Assembly (NCBI RefSeq): GCF_019977235.1
Contig: NZ_AP024646.1
Span: 3,906,001 to 3,970,000 of the forward strand
Source: Arthrobacter sp. StoSoilB5
Lineage (GTDB): Bacteria; Actinomycetota; Actinomycetes; Actinomycetales; Micrococcaceae
Direction of reading: 5' to 3'
Length of the DNA stretch: 64,000 nt
Shown here: positions 20,160-30,128 of the stretch, piece by piece
Numbering within the stretch: the stretch's first letter is position 1
How the letters are laid out: each line of letters begins with the position of its first letter
Notes under the pieces: model-generated
What the model was told of the DNA's origin: nothing
The model's database searches: none
Seen by the model: the letters and a program-made list of their open reading frames with translations, nothing else
Made by a program: the position numbers and the translations under genes

Positions 20160-21199
20160 GGAATTTCCGGAGTCTTCGTCAGTCCCAGTTTCAGGGCGAT
20201 GCCAACGAGTCCGGGGAGCGCGGTGCTGCGACGGTCATCGTCGCCGGGCTCATGGTAGTCCTGTTGGGCTTTGCCGCCTTGGCTGTTGATGTGGGGGCTC
20301 TCTACGCGGAGAAAGCACAGTTGCAAAATGGCGCCGACGCCGCCGCACTGGCAATTGCCACTGACTGTGCCGGGGGTAGTTGTGGAAACAGCACAGCGAC
20401 GGGAAATCAATTCGCCAATAGCAACGCGAATGACAACTCCAGCGGTGCCGTTGTTACCTTCCCGGCAGCCACAACAGTTCGGGTAGTGACTAATGCCCGG
20501 GACGCAGGCTCCGGCGCAAACAGTTTCTCACTGTTCTTCGCACAGGCCTTCGGGATTGAAACTGCCACTGTAGGTGCGACAGCGGAAGCGTCCTGGGGTG
20601 CTCCGTCCAGCGCAACCACACTCCCTTGGACTGTCAGTGAGTGCGTCTTCAAGAAGTATCTTTCGCCAACACAACTTGCCTCGCTCAATTCCACTGGGAA
20701 TTTTGCGGGCGATCCAATCCCAACGCACCTTCTATTGCGTTACGACACGAATGCTCCGACCGTTCCGGGCTGCGCAGCACAAAACGGCTATCAACCGGGG
20801 GGCTTTGGCTGGTTGGTCACCACGTCTGGTTGCTCCACCGACATCTCAATCAATGCAACAGTCAACGGTCAAACCGGAAACCATTTCCCCAACGACCCCG
20901 CCTGCAATTCCGTGCTGGCCCACATCATGGACGAGCCAGCTCTAATGCCGCTTTTCAAGACAGCGACAGGCAACGGATCCAACGCGAAGTACACACTGGT
21001 TGGTTTCGCGGCTTTTCAGGTCACTGGCTACAGGTTCAGCGGTTCCGGCGGCGTACAGGACCCCGCTGCTCCGGCCTGCACCGGCAACTGCCGCGGCCTC
21101 CAAGGGTTTTTCTCCCGCTTCGTGTCACTCGAAGAGGGTTCGCAAATGTCGGGGGGCATTCCCAACTATGGAGCGTCAGTTGTAACGCTCACCGAATAG
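20147..21199 (+). CDS. tadG: TadG-like pilus assembly protein (Flp pilus-assembly TadE/G-like domain)
   Basis: 350 aa. Residues about 24-65 (GERGAATVIVAGLMVVLLG ... LQNGADAAALA) are the N-terminal Tad domain of TadG proteins, with a membrane helix and the ADAAALA block. The remaining 280 residues are predicted extracellular and contain eight cysteines (DCAGGSC, SEC, GCA, GCS, ACN, ACTGNC), enough for four disulfides. No VWA domain is recognisable, unlike the long proteobacterial TadG. It overlaps tadE by 13 bases. Confidence 0.78.
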   Translation: MRWLRNFRSLRQSQFQGDANESGERGAATVIVAGLMVVLLGFAALAVDVGALYAEKAQLQNGADAAALAIATDCAGGSCGNSTATGNQFANSNANDNSSGAVVTFPAATTVRVVTNARDAGSGANSFSLFFAQAFGIETATVGATAEASWGAPSSATTLPWTVSECVFKKYLSPTQLASLNSTGNFAGDPIPTHLLLRYDTNAPTVPGCAAQNGYQPGGFGWLVTTSGCSTDISINATVNGQTGNHFPNDPACNSVLAHIMDEPALMPLFKTATGNGSNAKYTLVGFAAFQVTGYRFSGSGGVQDPAAPACTGNCRGLQGFFSRFVSLEEGSQMSGGIPNYGASVVTLTE

Positions 21200-21252
21200 G
21201 CGCCCCTGGGCGTCTGCTATCAACCTCATGAGAACTCGAAGGGAGTTACAAA

Positions 21253-22020
21253 GTGAAAACACGCCTACTGGGAGGCATTGCAGCACTGCTATTAGCAGTC
21301 ATTGGCACCGTCTTGCTGGTCACCTATGTTCAGGGGGCCGACAAGCGGGCGCAGCAAGGGCTTGATCCCGTCAGCGTACTTGTGGTGAAGGAACGTATTC
21401 CGGCCGGCACCAAAGTCGAAGAAATTCAATCGAAGGTCAAGGCGGAGACCCTGCCGCAATCCGCGGTTGCACCAGGCACCATCAACGCCCTTACCGATCA
21501 AAAAGGCAAGGTCACTTCGGCGGAGCTTCAGCCCGGCGAACAATTGCTGGGAGTGAAACTGGTTGATCCCAAGGATCTGGCTCCGGGAACGGTGCCCGTG
21601 CCGGAGGGTTTGCAGGAATCAACCTTTGTCCTGGCCCCCGAGCGCATACTCGGCGGTCGGATCGAAGCCGGCGACACCGTCACGGTATTTGCGTCATTCA
21701 AGTTGGACGACGCGGTTCCTGCCGGCGCCAACCTGCCAGCCGGTCTGACGGGCTGGAAAAACTTCACTGAGCTGCTTTACCACGATGTTCTCGTCACTGC
21801 TGTCCAACAAGCGGCCCCTGACGCGGAAAAATCCGCCGGGGCAGACAAGGGAGTAGCACTCCCGAACGGTTCAGCCTACGTGACGGTGGCCCTGAGTGAT
21901 GCCAACGCCGCCAAAATGGTTTTCGGTGCAGAGTTCGGGACGTTGTGGCTCTCCAAGCAGACGGACAAAACCGCAAAGAGCGATCCACCGACGACAACCT
22001 TCGGAGGGCTGGTCCAATGA
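21253..22020 (+). CDS. cpaB: Flp pilus assembly protein CpaB/RcpC (SAF domain)
   Basis: 255 aa with a GTG start and GGGAG upstream. One N-terminal membrane helix (LLGGIAALLLAVIGTVLLVTY) is followed by an SAF/antifreeze-like domain (VLVVKERIPAGTKVEE, LQPGEQLLGVKL) and the RcpC-type region with APERILGGRIEAGDTVTV. In diderms CpaB works near the secretin; no secretin gene is present here, as expected in a monoderm. The stop overlaps the next start by ATGA. Confidence 0.85.
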   Translation: MKTRLLGGIAALLLAVIGTVLLVTYVQGADKRAQQGLDPVSVLVVKERIPAGTKVEEIQSKVKAETLPQSAVAPGTINALTDQKGKVTSAELQPGEQLLGVKLVDPKDLAPGTVPVPEGLQESTFVLAPERILGGRIEAGDTVTVFASFKLDDAVPAGANLPAGLTGWKNFTELLYHDVLVTAVQQAAPDAEKSAGADKGVALPNGSAYVTVALSDANAAKMVFGAEFGTLWLSKQTDKTAKSDPPTTTFGGLVQ

Positions 22021-23216
22021 GCCGCTTTGTAGCCATCACTGCAGTTCGTGATTTTGAAGGCCGCGTGCGCCAGGCCATCGCCGGGGCACTCCATGGGGAC
22101 CTGCAAACGCTCTCCCCCGACGTACTCCGGGGTGGGACGGATGACGTCTTCAAGGAACTCACAGGGGCGCCACCGGAGGTGATGATTCTGGGACCGGGCG
22201 TAAGTCCGGACGACGCTTTGAAGCTGGCCACGGTCTTCGACCTCCAATATCCGGAAATCAGCCTGTTGCTGGTGGCCGAACCCAGCCCCGAGATCGTTCT
22301 TCGTGCCATGCATTCGGGCATCCGGGACGTTGTTACACCGGAAATTGAGGTTAACGAGCTGCGGATACTCCTGGAACGAGCCTGCCTGGCCTCCGCCAGC
22401 CGGCGTCGTGGAATGCAGCCAGCTGCTGAATCCGGTCAGGACAGAGGCCGGGTCATTGCCGTCATGTCCCCGAAAGGCGGAGTCGGCAAGACAACGGTTG
22501 CAACAAATTTGGCGGTCGGTCTTGGAGCCCTGGCGCCTATGAGCGTGGTCATTGTTGATCTTGACCTGCAATTCGGCGACGTCGCCTCTGGACTGCTGCT
22601 GGAACCAGAACACTCGATTACCGAGGCTGTTCATGGTGCGGCTGCCCAGGACTCGATGGTGCTCAAGGCATTCCTCACCGTCCACCCGGCGGGAATCTAT
22701 GCACTTTGTGCACCGCAGAAGCCATCGGAGTCGGATTACATCACAGCTGACCACGTCACAAGGCTCCTCAACCAGCTGGCCACGGAATTCAAGTACGTGG
22801 TGGTAGACACAGCACCGGGACTTGGCGAACACTGCCTGGCGACTCTTGAGCTTGCCACGGACGGGGTCTGGGTCTGCGGCATGGACGTCCCCAGCATTCG
22901 TGGGCTCCGGAAGTGCTTCAGCGTACTGAGGGAACTTCAGCTCTTGCCACAGGGCAGACACACGGTGCTGAACTTCGCGGATAGAAAGAGCGGCATCTCG
23001 GTACAGGACGTTGAGGCGACCATCGGTGTCCCTATTGATACCGTCATCCCCCGTTCCCGGAACCTGCCGTTCTCCACGAACCGGGGTGTCCCAGTGCTCC
23101 AAGGCACCACTCGGGATTCAGCCACGAAGGGGCTCAAAAAGCTTGTTGAGCGATTCGATCCCCGTCTGGAAACAGTTACTCCGAGCAAGCTGCACCGGAG
23201 GGTGGTGGTGTCATGA
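22017..23216 (+). CDS. tadZ: TadZ/CpaE-like pilus localisation ATPase
   Basis: 399 aa. Residues 1-125 resemble an atypical receiver domain (VMILGPGVSPDDALKL, ISLLLVAEPSPEIVLRAM). Residues 145-390 form a MinD/ParA-type ATPase with the deviant Walker A SPKGGVGKTT at 151-160 and DLDLQFGDV. TadZ proteins position the pilus machine at the pole. The ATG at 22017 overlaps cpaB by four bases; the 3' end overlaps tadA by four. Confidence 0.88.
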   Translation: MSRFVAITAVRDFEGRVRQAIAGALHGDLQTLSPDVLRGGTDDVFKELTGAPPEVMILGPGVSPDDALKLATVFDLQYPEISLLLVAEPSPEIVLRAMHSGIRDVVTPEIEVNELRILLERACLASASRRRGMQPAAESGQDRGRVIAVMSPKGGVGKTTVATNLAVGLGALAPMSVVIVDLDLQFGDVASGLLLEPEHSITEAVHGAAAQDSMVLKAFLTVHPAGIYALCAPQKPSESDYITADHVTRLLNQLATEFKYVVVDTAPGLGEHCLATLELATDGVWVCGMDVPSIRGLRKCFSVLRELQLLPQGRHTVLNFADRKSGISVQDVEATIGVPIDTVIPRSRNLPFSTNRGVPVLQGTTRDSATKGLKKLVERFDPRLETVTPSKLHRRVVVS

Positions 23217-24643
23217 AACTGTCAGAAAGGCTCACGAGGAACAACCCGCTTGCCGCCGTCGAAATCAAGGAAGCCGAGCCTGGAGGACAGGCCGCCAGCG
23301 TAGCGCCAACAGCGAATTCTCCGATGTTGGGAGGGGCTCCGTCTGCACCCGTGGTCGATGCCCTTTCAGGCCTTAAGCAAAGGGCCGCTTCGGCACTCTT
23401 CGAGCGAATGGGCTCTAGGCTTGGGGACGCCTCCTCGTCGGAGGAAGAGCTTCGGTCCTTCGCCGTGGACGAACTTTCAGCTGTCATTGATGACGAGCAA
23501 GTGCCACTTTCACCCGAGGAACGCCGCCGGCTGATCCGCGAGATTTCGGATGAGGTCATGGGCTTCGGTCCACTGCAGCGTCTCTTGGAGGATCCCTCGG
23601 TTACGGAGGTGATGGTCAACCGCTTTGACCAGATTTACGTTGAGCGTCACGGTCACCTGGCACTGACTGACCTGCAATTCAGCTCGGACGCGCACCTCAG
23701 GAAAGTCATCGAACGGATCGTGTCCAAGGTCGGACGACGGATAGACGAGTCTTCCCCGCTTGTTGATGCGCGCCTCGAGGACGGCTCCCGCGTCAATGCG
23801 ATTATCCCGCCGCTTGCTGTCAACGGACCCTCGCTGACCATCAGGAAATTCAGCCACGTTCCACTCACCGTCCGCAACCTGATCGAGTGGGAATCCATCA
23901 GCCACGAAATGGCGGAGCTACTGAGCGCCTGTGTGTTGGCCCGGCTCAATGTCATCGTCTCTGGGGGCACCGGAACAGGGAAGACGACTCTCCTGAACGT
24001 CTTGTCTTCCTTCATCCCGGAGTCCGACCGCATCGTCACTATTGAGGACGCAGTGGAGCTTCAATTGCAACAGCGCCACGTGGTCAGATTGGAGAGCCGC
24101 CCGCCCAATATCGAAGGCAAGGGCGCCATCACCATTCGGGATCTGGTCCGCAACTCCCTCCGCATGCGGCCCGACCGGATCATCGTGGGCGAGGTTCGTG
24201 GCGGAGAGTCGCTGGACATGTTGCAGGCGATGAACACCGGCCACGATGGCTCATTGTCCACCGTCCATGCAAACTCGCCGCGGGATGCGATCGCGCGCCT
24301 TGAGACGCTCGTGTTGATGGCTGGCATGGATCTACCGCTCAGGGCCATCCGCGAGCAGGTGTCCTCTGCCGTGGACGTGATCGTCCAAGTGACACGCTTG
24401 CGGGACGGCAGCCGCCGCGTCACGCACGTGACCGAAGTGCAGGGTATGGAGGGCGACGTCGTGACGCTGCAGGACGCTTTCCTCTTTGACTATTCTGCTG
24501 GCTTGGATGCCCAAGGGCGTTTCCTCGGCAGGGCTCTGCCAACGGGTATCCGGCCAAGGTTCCTGGACCGTTTTGCAGAACTCGGTATCACGGTATCGCC
24601 ATCCGTGTTTGGCGTCGCTCCCGTAACTGCGGGGAGGCGATAG
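23213..24643 (+). CDS. tadA: Tad pilus assembly ATPase TadA/CpaF
   Basis: The secretion motor of the pilus. 476 aa with an N-terminal variable segment rich in Ala/Ser, then the CpaF region ([23 protein letters not shown]) and a RecA-like core with Walker [10 protein letters not shown] at 251-259, an Asp box near [12 protein letters not shown], Walker [17 protein letters not shown] and the His box [17 protein letters not shown]. The start overlaps tadZ by ATGA. Confidence 0.95.
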   Translation: MKLSERLTRNNPLAAVEIKEAEPGGQAASVAPTANSPMLGGAPSAPVVDALSGLKQRAASALFERMGSRLGDASSSEEELRSFAVDELSAVIDDEQVPLSPEERRRLIREISDEVMGFGPLQRLLEDPSVTEVMVNRFDQIYVERHGHLALTDLQFSSDAHLRKVIERIVSKVGRRIDESSPLVDARLEDGSRVNAIIPPLAVNGPSLTIRKFSHVPLTVRNLIEWESISHEMAELLSACVLARLNVIVSGGTGTGKTTLLNVLSSFIPESDRIVTIEDAVELQLQQRHVVRLESRPPNIEGKGAITIRDLVRNSLRMRPDRIIVGEVRGGESLDMLQAMNTGHDGSLSTVHANSPRDAIARLETLVLMAGMDLPLRAIREQVSSAVDVIVQVTRLRDGSRRVTHVTEVQGMEGDVVTLQDAFLFDYSAGLDAQGRFLGRALPTGIRPRFLDRFAELGITVSPSVFGVAPVTAGRR

Positions 24644-24645
24644 CC

Positions 24646-25587
24646 ATGGATACGCCGGCGCTTTTTGTTACAGCCATCGGCCTTTGCGTCGTTGCCCTCA
24701 TGGTGCTCGTCATCGTCGTCCTGAAGCCACGCAACGGAAGCATTCCCTTGGAACGCCGGCGCCTGGGCACGGCGCCTGACGATTCCGCAGTGGGCCGCGT
24801 TTCACAGTCTGCAGTCCAATTTATGGACACTGCACTGGGCCGCTCCGGTGGACCGTTTAATCGCGACGTTCTTTATAACGCAGGAGTCAAGCAAGCACCT
24901 GCCGACTTCACCGTTATGGTTGTCGTCGGCACGGTGATCGTGGGCGTCATCGGCAGCTTCCTCATCAATGTGTTTATCGGTATCTTGCTGGCACTGGCCA
25001 CGCCATTCGTTGCGAAACTGCTGCTGGTGTTCAAGACCGAAAAACGCCGCGGGAAATTTGAGTCGCAGCTAACGGATACCATCCAGATGTTGATTGGTGG
25101 CCTCCGCGTCGGCCACAGCATCATGCGGTCATTCGAAGCAGCTGCACAGGAAGCACAAGCACCCACCTCGGAAGAATTGGGCCGGATCGTCAATGAAGTG
25201 AGGATCGGCAAGGACGCCCGCCAAGCCATCGAAGACTGCGCCGACCGCATGGACAGCGAGGACTTCCGCTGGATTGGCCAGGCCATACAAATCAATCGCG
25301 AAGTGGGCGGTGACTTGGCAGAGGTACTGGAGCAAGTCGCCGGCACCATCCGGGAGCGCAGCGAAGTCAAGGGACACGTGCGTGCCCTCAGTGCCGAAGG
25401 CAAGATGTCGGCCGTCATTCTCATGGCACTCCCGGTGGCAGTCGGACTGTTCGTGACAGCCATCAACCCGGGCTACATGAGGGTCTTCGTTCAACATCCC
25501 ATAGGAATTGCCCTGATGGTTGCCAGCGCGATCCTGTTCACCGTCGGTGGCTTCTGGATGAGCCGCACCGTAAAGATTAAGTTCTAG
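24646..25587 (+). CDS. tadB: Tad pilus inner-membrane platform protein TadB
   Basis: 313 aa with a T2SSF/GspF-type domain (FESQLTDTIQMLIGGLRVGHSIMRSFE, GGDLAEVLEQVAGTIRER) and four or five membrane segments. It begins two bases after the tadA stop. TadB with TadC forms the membrane platform moved by TadA. Confidence 0.92.
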   Translation: MDTPALFVTAIGLCVVALMVLVIVVLKPRNGSIPLERRRLGTAPDDSAVGRVSQSAVQFMDTALGRSGGPFNRDVLYNAGVKQAPADFTVMVVVGTVIVGVIGSFLINVFIGILLALATPFVAKLLLVFKTEKRRGKFESQLTDTIQMLIGGLRVGHSIMRSFEAAAQEAQAPTSEELGRIVNEVRIGKDARQAIEDCADRMDSEDFRWIGQAIQINREVGGDLAEVLEQVAGTIRERSEVKGHVRALSAEGKMSAVILMALPVAVGLFVTAINPGYMRVFVQHPIGIALMVASAILFTVGGFWMSRTVKIKF

Positions 25588-25599
25588 GAGGCTGTGCTC

Positions 25600-26478
25600 A
25601 TGACTCCCATGGCTTGGCTGATCATCGCTGTGATCGTCCTCCCCATTGCCTATTTCGCGTGGTCGTTAGCCACCATTGACCGCAAGTCCGTGGTGGCAAT
25701 TCAGACAAATCTTGGTTCCGGATTCGCCCAGGGCACTGGCGTGAATATCCACCGCCCCCCGATTTTGTTAGGGCTGGCCCGGAAACTCACCCCTGGCAGT
25801 TACGAAGCCAAACTCGATCAATGGCTGGCGCTTGCCGGACGTCCCAAGTCGATGCCCCTGACCAAACTCATCGCCATCAAACCAGCTCTCGCCCTTGCGG
25901 GCGCTGTAGGCGGAGTCCTGCTGGTCGCCAGCAACCCGAGCCCCACAATGATCGGCCTTGGGTTGTTCCTGACAATCCTGTTGTACTTCCTTCCGGATCT
26001 CTTGATCTACAACACCGGGATCAAGCGCCAAGAGGCCATACAGCTGGAATTCCCGAACACGTTGGACCAAATGCTCATCTCCGTTGAGGCAGGACTCGGT
26101 TTCGAAGCGGCAATGGAACGGGCCTCCTCTTATGGCACAGGACCTCTGGCCCTGGAATTGATGCGAACACTCCAAGACATCCAAGTGGGCCGTCCACGGC
26201 AGGAAGCCTATGAGGCCATGGCCGAACGGTCCACTGTCCCTGACGTCCGCAGCTTTGTCCTCGCAGTGATCCAAGCTGACAAATATGGCATCGGCATCGC
26301 CAACGTCCTCCGTGCACAAGCCAAGCAAGCCCGGGTCAAGCGTCGTCAGAAAGCAGAAGAGAAAGCGATGAAGTTGCCTGTCAAGGTGCTTTTCCCGCTG
26401 ATGTTCTGCATATTTCCGGTGCTTTTCATAGTCCTTCTGGGTCCCGCTGTCATCAAGATCATCCAGATGTTCACCTGA
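25600..26478 (+). CDS. tadC: Tad pilus inner-membrane platform protein TadC
   Basis: 292 aa, the second T2SSF-domain protein (EFPNTLDQMLISVEAGLGFEAAMERA, KRRQKAEEKAMKLPVKVLFPLM). The ATG at 25600 is preferred over the in-frame GTG at 25594 because AGGAGG lies eight bases upstream of the ATG and only two from the GTG. Last gene of the pilus operon, convergent with truA. Confidence 0.92.
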   Translation: MTPMAWLIIAVIVLPIAYFAWSLATIDRKSVVAIQTNLGSGFAQGTGVNIHRPPILLGLARKLTPGSYEAKLDQWLALAGRPKSMPLTKLIAIKPALALAGAVGGVLLVASNPSPTMIGLGLFLTILLYFLPDLLIYNTGIKRQEAIQLEFPNTLDQMLISVEAGLGFEAAMERASSYGTGPLALELMRTLQDIQVGRPRQEAYEAMAERSTVPDVRSFVLAVIQADKYGIGIANVLRAQAKQARVKRRQKAEEKAMKLPVKVLFPLMFCIFPVLFIVLLGPAVIKIIQMFT

Positions 26479-26539
26479 TCTTGCCCGCGGGAAATAGACC
26501 GGCCGTTCACGGATCCCAGACCGCGGACGGCCACAACGG

Positions 26540-26570
26540 CCCCCTTCCGGTACCCAGAGCCGGGAGGGGG
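26540..26570. terminator. Bidirectional hairpin between tadC and truA
   Basis: CCCCCTTCCGG (26540-26550) pairs with CCGGGAGGGGG (26560-26570) around a nine-base loop. A second, weaker inverted repeat (GGCCGT/ACGGCC) precedes it. Confidence 0.7.
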
Positions 26571-26587
26571 TCCTCCAACGTCCGGAC

Positions 26588-27478
26588 TTACTCGCGCCGG
26601 GCCCTGGTCAACTCAGCCCGCGCCAGCAACTCGCTGTCCGACGGGTATGCAACTTCCTCCAACACCAACGGATGCGGTGCCGCCAGTACGGACTTCGCAT
26701 CACGCTTCCGTTCCAGCAGACGTTCATGCAGCCAGCCTGGTTGCTCCAGGCCCTCCCCCACACGCAATGCCGAGCCCACTAAGGACCTGACCATGTTGTG
26801 GCAGAACGCATCGGCTTGAACGGTGGCAACAATGACCCCGTCGCTTGCCCGTTCGAATTCAAACCTCTGCAGTTCGCGGATGGTGGTGGCGCCTTCCCGG
26901 GGCTTGCAGTAGGAGCGGAAGTCCTGGAGCCCCAGCAACTGGGAAGCGCCCTCGTTCAACAGGGAAATGTTCAACGGCGCTTTGTGCCACAGTGTGATCC
27001 CACGCAGCACCGGATCCCAGCGCTCCGCGCCATCGGCAATGCGGTAACTGTAGCGACGCCACAAGGCGGAGAACCGGGCGTCAAAACCCTCGGGCGCCAG
27101 ACCGGCGTCGTGCACTTCAATGGCGCCGGTAAGATCGCCAAGGACGCGGCTAAGGGCGCCGCGAAGGCGACGCAAAAGCGCGACGGCGGGGTCGAGTTCG
27201 TGCCCACGCGGAAGTCCAAGCCACTCGGCTTCAGTAAGGTCCAAATGGACCACCTGGCCGCGTGCGTGGACACCGGCGTCGGTGCGGCCAGCAACCGTAA
27301 CCCGGACCGGACGGCGTACGAGGAGCGCTAAAGCTTCCTCAAGTGAGCCCTGCACGGTGAGCAGACCAGGCTGAAGGGCCCAGCCGTTGAAAGGTCCACC
27401 GTCGTAGGAAAGATCCATCCGGACACGCAAAAACCCGCCGCCCTCCAAAGCGGGGGCAGCGGGTTTTCGTTCGTTCAT
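26588..27478 (-). CDS. truA: tRNA pseudouridine(38-40) synthase
   Basis: Isomerises uridines 38-40 in the anticodon arm of tRNAs. 296 aa with LSYDGGPFNGWALQPG, the catalytic aspartate in GRTDAGVHARGQVVH, WRRYSYRI and FCHNMVRSLVGSALRVG. It follows rplQ by 32 bp on the same strand, the standard rpoA-rplQ-truA order. Confidence 0.95.
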   Translation of the reverse strand: MNERKPAAPALEGGGFLRVRMDLSYDGGPFNGWALQPGLLTVQGSLEEALALLVRRPVRVTVAGRTDAGVHARGQVVHLDLTEAEWLGLPRGHELDPAVALLRRLRGALSRVLGDLTGAIEVHDAGLAPEGFDARFSALWRRYSYRIADGAERWDPVLRGITLWHKAPLNISLLNEGASQLLGLQDFRSYCKPREGATTIRELQRFEFERASDGVIVATVQADAFCHNMVRSLVGSALRVGEGLEQPGWLHERLLERKRDAKSVLAAPHPLVLEEVAYPSDSELLARAELTRARRE

Positions 27479-27510
27479 AGACTTAAGTCTACTAAGAAGA
27501 ATTCAGTGAA

Positions 27511-28071
27511 TTACTTCTTGTCCTCAGCGGCCGGAGCCTCTTCGGTTTCAGCAGCTTCAGCGTCAGCAGCCTCAGCCTCAGCGGCCGGAGCCTCTTCGGT
27601 TTCAGCAGCTTCGGTCTCTACAGCCTCGGTCTCAACAACCTCTTCCTCAGCAGCCGGGGCAGCCTTGGCAGCAGCAGCGGTTGCTTCAGCAACTACGGCC
27701 TGCTTCGGGGAAACCGGCTCGAGGACGAGCTCGATGACAGCCATGGGAGCGTTGTCGCCCTTGCGGTTGCCGATCTTGGTGATACGGGTGTAGCCACCAT
27801 CGCGGTTGGCAACGGCGCCGGCGATGTCGGTGAACAGCTCGTGGACAATGCCCTTGTCGCTGATCAGGCCGAGAACGCGGCGGCGGGAAGAGAGGTCGCC
27901 ACGCTTGGCGAAGGTGACCAAACGCTCTGCGTACGGCTTCAGGCGCTTGGCCTTGGTGACCGTGGTGGTGATGCGCTTGTGCTCAAACAGAGCAGCTGCC
28001 AGGTTCGCGAGCATCAGGCGCTCGTGAGCCGGGCCGCCTCCGAGGCGCGGACCCTTAGTGGGGGTAGGCAT
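27511..28071 (-). CDS. rplQ: 50S ribosomal protein L17 with long acidic C-terminal tail
   Basis: 186 aa. The first 120 residues are a normal L17 ([51 protein letters not shown]). The last 65 or so are almost entirely Ala, Glu, Thr and Val. The tail contains a direct DNA repeat: a segment starting at 27525 recurs 54 bp (18 codons) later at 27579. ATG with GGAGAAA upstream. Confidence 0.95.
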   Translation of the reverse strand: MPTPTKGPRLGGGPAHERLMLANLAAALFEHKRITTTVTKAKRLKPYAERLVTFAKRGDLSSRRRVLGLISDKGIVHELFTDIAGAVANRDGGYTRITKIGNRKGDNAPMAVIELVLEPVSPKQAVVAEATAAAAKAAPAAEEEVVETEAVETEAAETEEAPAAEAEAADAEAAETEEAPAAEDKK

Positions 28072-28137
28072 AATTATTTCTCCTGTTGTGTAAGCCGGTC
28101 AGGTCCATCGCTGGACCATACGGCCAAGATCTGCTTT

Positions 28138-29148
28138 TTAGAGCTCGTCGTCGCTGAACGCGGCGTCGTCCTCTTCGATGGCTGCGGCGCGGGCTGCGAG
28201 ATCGAAACCGGGAGGGGAGTCCTTGAGGGACAGACCCAGTTCGACGAGCTTTGCCTTGACCTCGTCAATGGACTTCGCACCGAAGTTACGGATGTCCATC
28301 AGGTCAGCCTCGGAGCGGGCAACGAGTTCACCCACGGTGTGGATGCCCTCACGCTTGAGGCAGTTGTAGGAACGGACGGTAAGGTCCAGATCCTCGATCG
28401 GCAGAGCCATGTCCGCTGCCAGGGCAGCGTCCGTCGGCGACGGGCCAATCTCGATACCTTCAGCTGCGGTGTTCAGCTCACGAGCCAGACCGAACAGTTC
28501 CACCAGGGTGGTGCCTGCAGAAGCAACGGCGTCGCGCGGAGCGATTGCCTGCTTGGTCTCGACGTCGACAATGAGCTTGTCGAAGTCGGTGCGCTGCTCA
28601 ACACGGGTAGCTTCCACGCGGAAGGTTACCTTCATGACCGGCGAGTAGATCGAGTCAACCGGAATACGGCCGATCTCGGAGTCGCCGGACTTGTTCTGAG
28701 CTGCCGAAACGTAGCCACGGCCGCGCTCGATGGTCAGTTCGAGTTCGAACTTGCCCTTCGAGTTCAGAGTGGCAATGTGCAGATCCGGGTTGTGGAATTC
28801 GACGCCGGCCGGCGGAGCGATGTCCGCGGCGGTGACGACTCCGGGGCCCTGCTTGCGCAGGTAAGCAACAACCGGCTCGTCGTGCTCGGAGGAAACCGAA
28901 AGGTTCTTGATGTTCAGGATGATCTCGGTGACATCTTCCTTGACACCCGGAACCGTGGTGAACTCGTGCAGCACGCCATCGATCCGGATGCTGGTTACAG
29001 CGGCACCGGGGATGGAGGAGAGCAGGGTACGGCGGAGGGAGTTTCCGAGGGTGTAGCCGAAGCCCGGCTCCAGCGGTTCAATGATGAAACGGGAGCGGTT
29101 CTCGGATACAACTTCTTCAGACAGGGTGGGGCGCTGTGCAATGAGCAC
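28138..29148 (-). CDS. rpoA: DNA-directed RNA polymerase subunit alpha
   Basis: 336 aa. The N-terminal dimerisation domain ([22 protein letters not shown]) and the C-terminal DNA/activator-binding domain ([37 protein letters not shown]) are both complete, followed by an acidic tail [15 protein letters not shown] start at 29148 with GGAAA upstream. Lies between rpsK and rplQ. Confidence 0.97.
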   Translation of the reverse strand: MLIAQRPTLSEEVVSENRSRFIIEPLEPGFGYTLGNSLRRTLLSSIPGAAVTSIRIDGVLHEFTTVPGVKEDVTEIILNIKNLSVSSEHDEPVVAYLRKQGPGVVTAADIAPPAGVEFHNPDLHIATLNSKGKFELELTIERGRGYVSAAQNKSGDSEIGRIPVDSIYSPVMKVTFRVEATRVEQRTDFDKLIVDVETKQAIAPRDAVASAGTTLVELFGLARELNTAAEGIEIGPSPTDAALAADMALPIEDLDLTVRSYNCLKREGIHTVGELVARSEADLMDIRNFGAKSIDEVKAKLVELGLSLKDSPPGFDLAARAAAIEEDDAAFSDDEL

Positions 29149-29219
29149 TTAGGTTTCCTTTCGGCGAGCATCCGCTATATGACGCAACACAGGTGGTGGA
29201 AATCGGCTTCGGTTTCCAG

Positions 29220-29283
29220 CCTGACCAGCCGGGCCATGCTTGTAGATGGTCGAAACCATGTACAGCAGGCCCGGCCGGTCAGG
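29220..29283 (-). promoter_or_regulatory. Long near-perfect hairpin in the rpsK-rpoA spacer
   Basis: The outer stem CCTGACC-A-GCCGGGCC pairs with GGCCCGGC-C-GGTCAGG, and the inner stem continues through TGCT/AGCA, GTA/TAC and ATGGT/ACCAT to a CGAA loop. In all about 27 pairs over 64 bases. There is no T-run. A second small hairpin (29198-29217) lies next to it. Possible processing site or protein-binding element ahead of rpoA. Confidence 0.7.
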
Positions 29284-29297
29284 CAGGGAATACCTAA

Positions 29298-29699
29298 TTA
29301 GACGCGGCGGCGCTTCGGCGGGCGGCAACCGTTGTGGGCGCTGGGGGTGACGTCCTGGATGGAGCCAACCTCGAGGCCAGCAGCCTGAAGCGAACGGATT
29401 GCGGTTTCGCGTCCGGATCCCGGGCCCTTGACGAATACGTCAACCTTGCGCAGACCGTGCTCCTGAGCGCGCTTTGCAGCAGCTTCGGCAGCCATCTGGG
29501 CAGCGAACGGGGTGGACTTACGGGAGCCCTTGAAGCCAACCTCACCGGCGGAAGCCCAGGAGATTACAGCACCGTTCGGGTCCGTGATGGACACGATGGT
29601 GTTGTTAAAGGTGCTCTTGATGTGCGCCTGGCCAAGCGCAATATTCTTCTTATCCTTGCGACGCGGCTTACGAACCGCTCCACGAGTCTTCGGGGGCAT
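29298..29699 (-). CDS. rpsK: 30S ribosomal protein S11
   Basis: 133 aa with the basic N-terminus [31 protein letters not shown] and C-terminal [20 protein letters not shown] at 29699 with AGGAGAAAC upstream. Between rpsM and rpoA. Confidence 0.97.
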   Translation of the reverse strand: MPPKTRGAVRKPRRKDKKNIALGQAHIKSTFNNTIVSITDPNGAVISWASAGEVGFKGSRKSTPFAAQMAAEAAAKRAQEHGLRKVDVFVKGPGSGRETAIRSLQAAGLEVGSIQDVTPSAHNGCRPPKRRRV

Positions 29700-29750
29700 T
29701 GTTTCTCCTACAGAAAGTTATCGGGGGAAAACCAGGTCAATCCCGAGGGA

Positions 29751-30128
29751 TTAACGTCCGGCCTTCTTCTTGCCGGCGACGGTGCGCTTCGGGCCCTTGC
29801 GGGTACGAGCGTTGGTCTTCGTACGCTGTCCGCGTACTGGCAGGCCCTTGCGGTGGCGCAGGCCTTCGTAGCTGCCGATCTCAACCTTGCGGCGGATGTC
29901 AGCGGCTACCTCGCGGCGAAGGTCACCCTCAACCTTGTAGTTGCCTTCAATGTAGTCACGCAGCTGGACCAGCTCGGCGTCAGTCAGGTCCTTGACGCGA
30001 ACGTCAGCGCTGATGCCGGTGGCAGCCAGGGTTTCGTGTGCACGGGTCTTGCCCACGCCGTAGATGTAAGTAAGCGCAATTTCCAACCGCTTTTCGCGGG
30101 GAATGTCTACGCCAGCGAGACGAGCCAT
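29751..30128 (-). CDS. rpsM: 30S ribosomal protein S13
   Basis: 125 aa from [26 protein letters not shown] to the basic tail [26 protein letters not shown] at 30128 with AAGGAG upstream; a longer open frame to 30245 has no S13 similarity. Confidence 0.97.
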   Translation of the reverse strand: MARLAGVDIPREKRLEIALTYIYGVGKTRAHETLAATGISADVRVKDLTDAELVQLRDYIEGNYKVEGDLRREVAADIRRKVEIGSYEGLRHRKGLPVRGQRTKTNARTRKGPKRTVAGKKKAGR

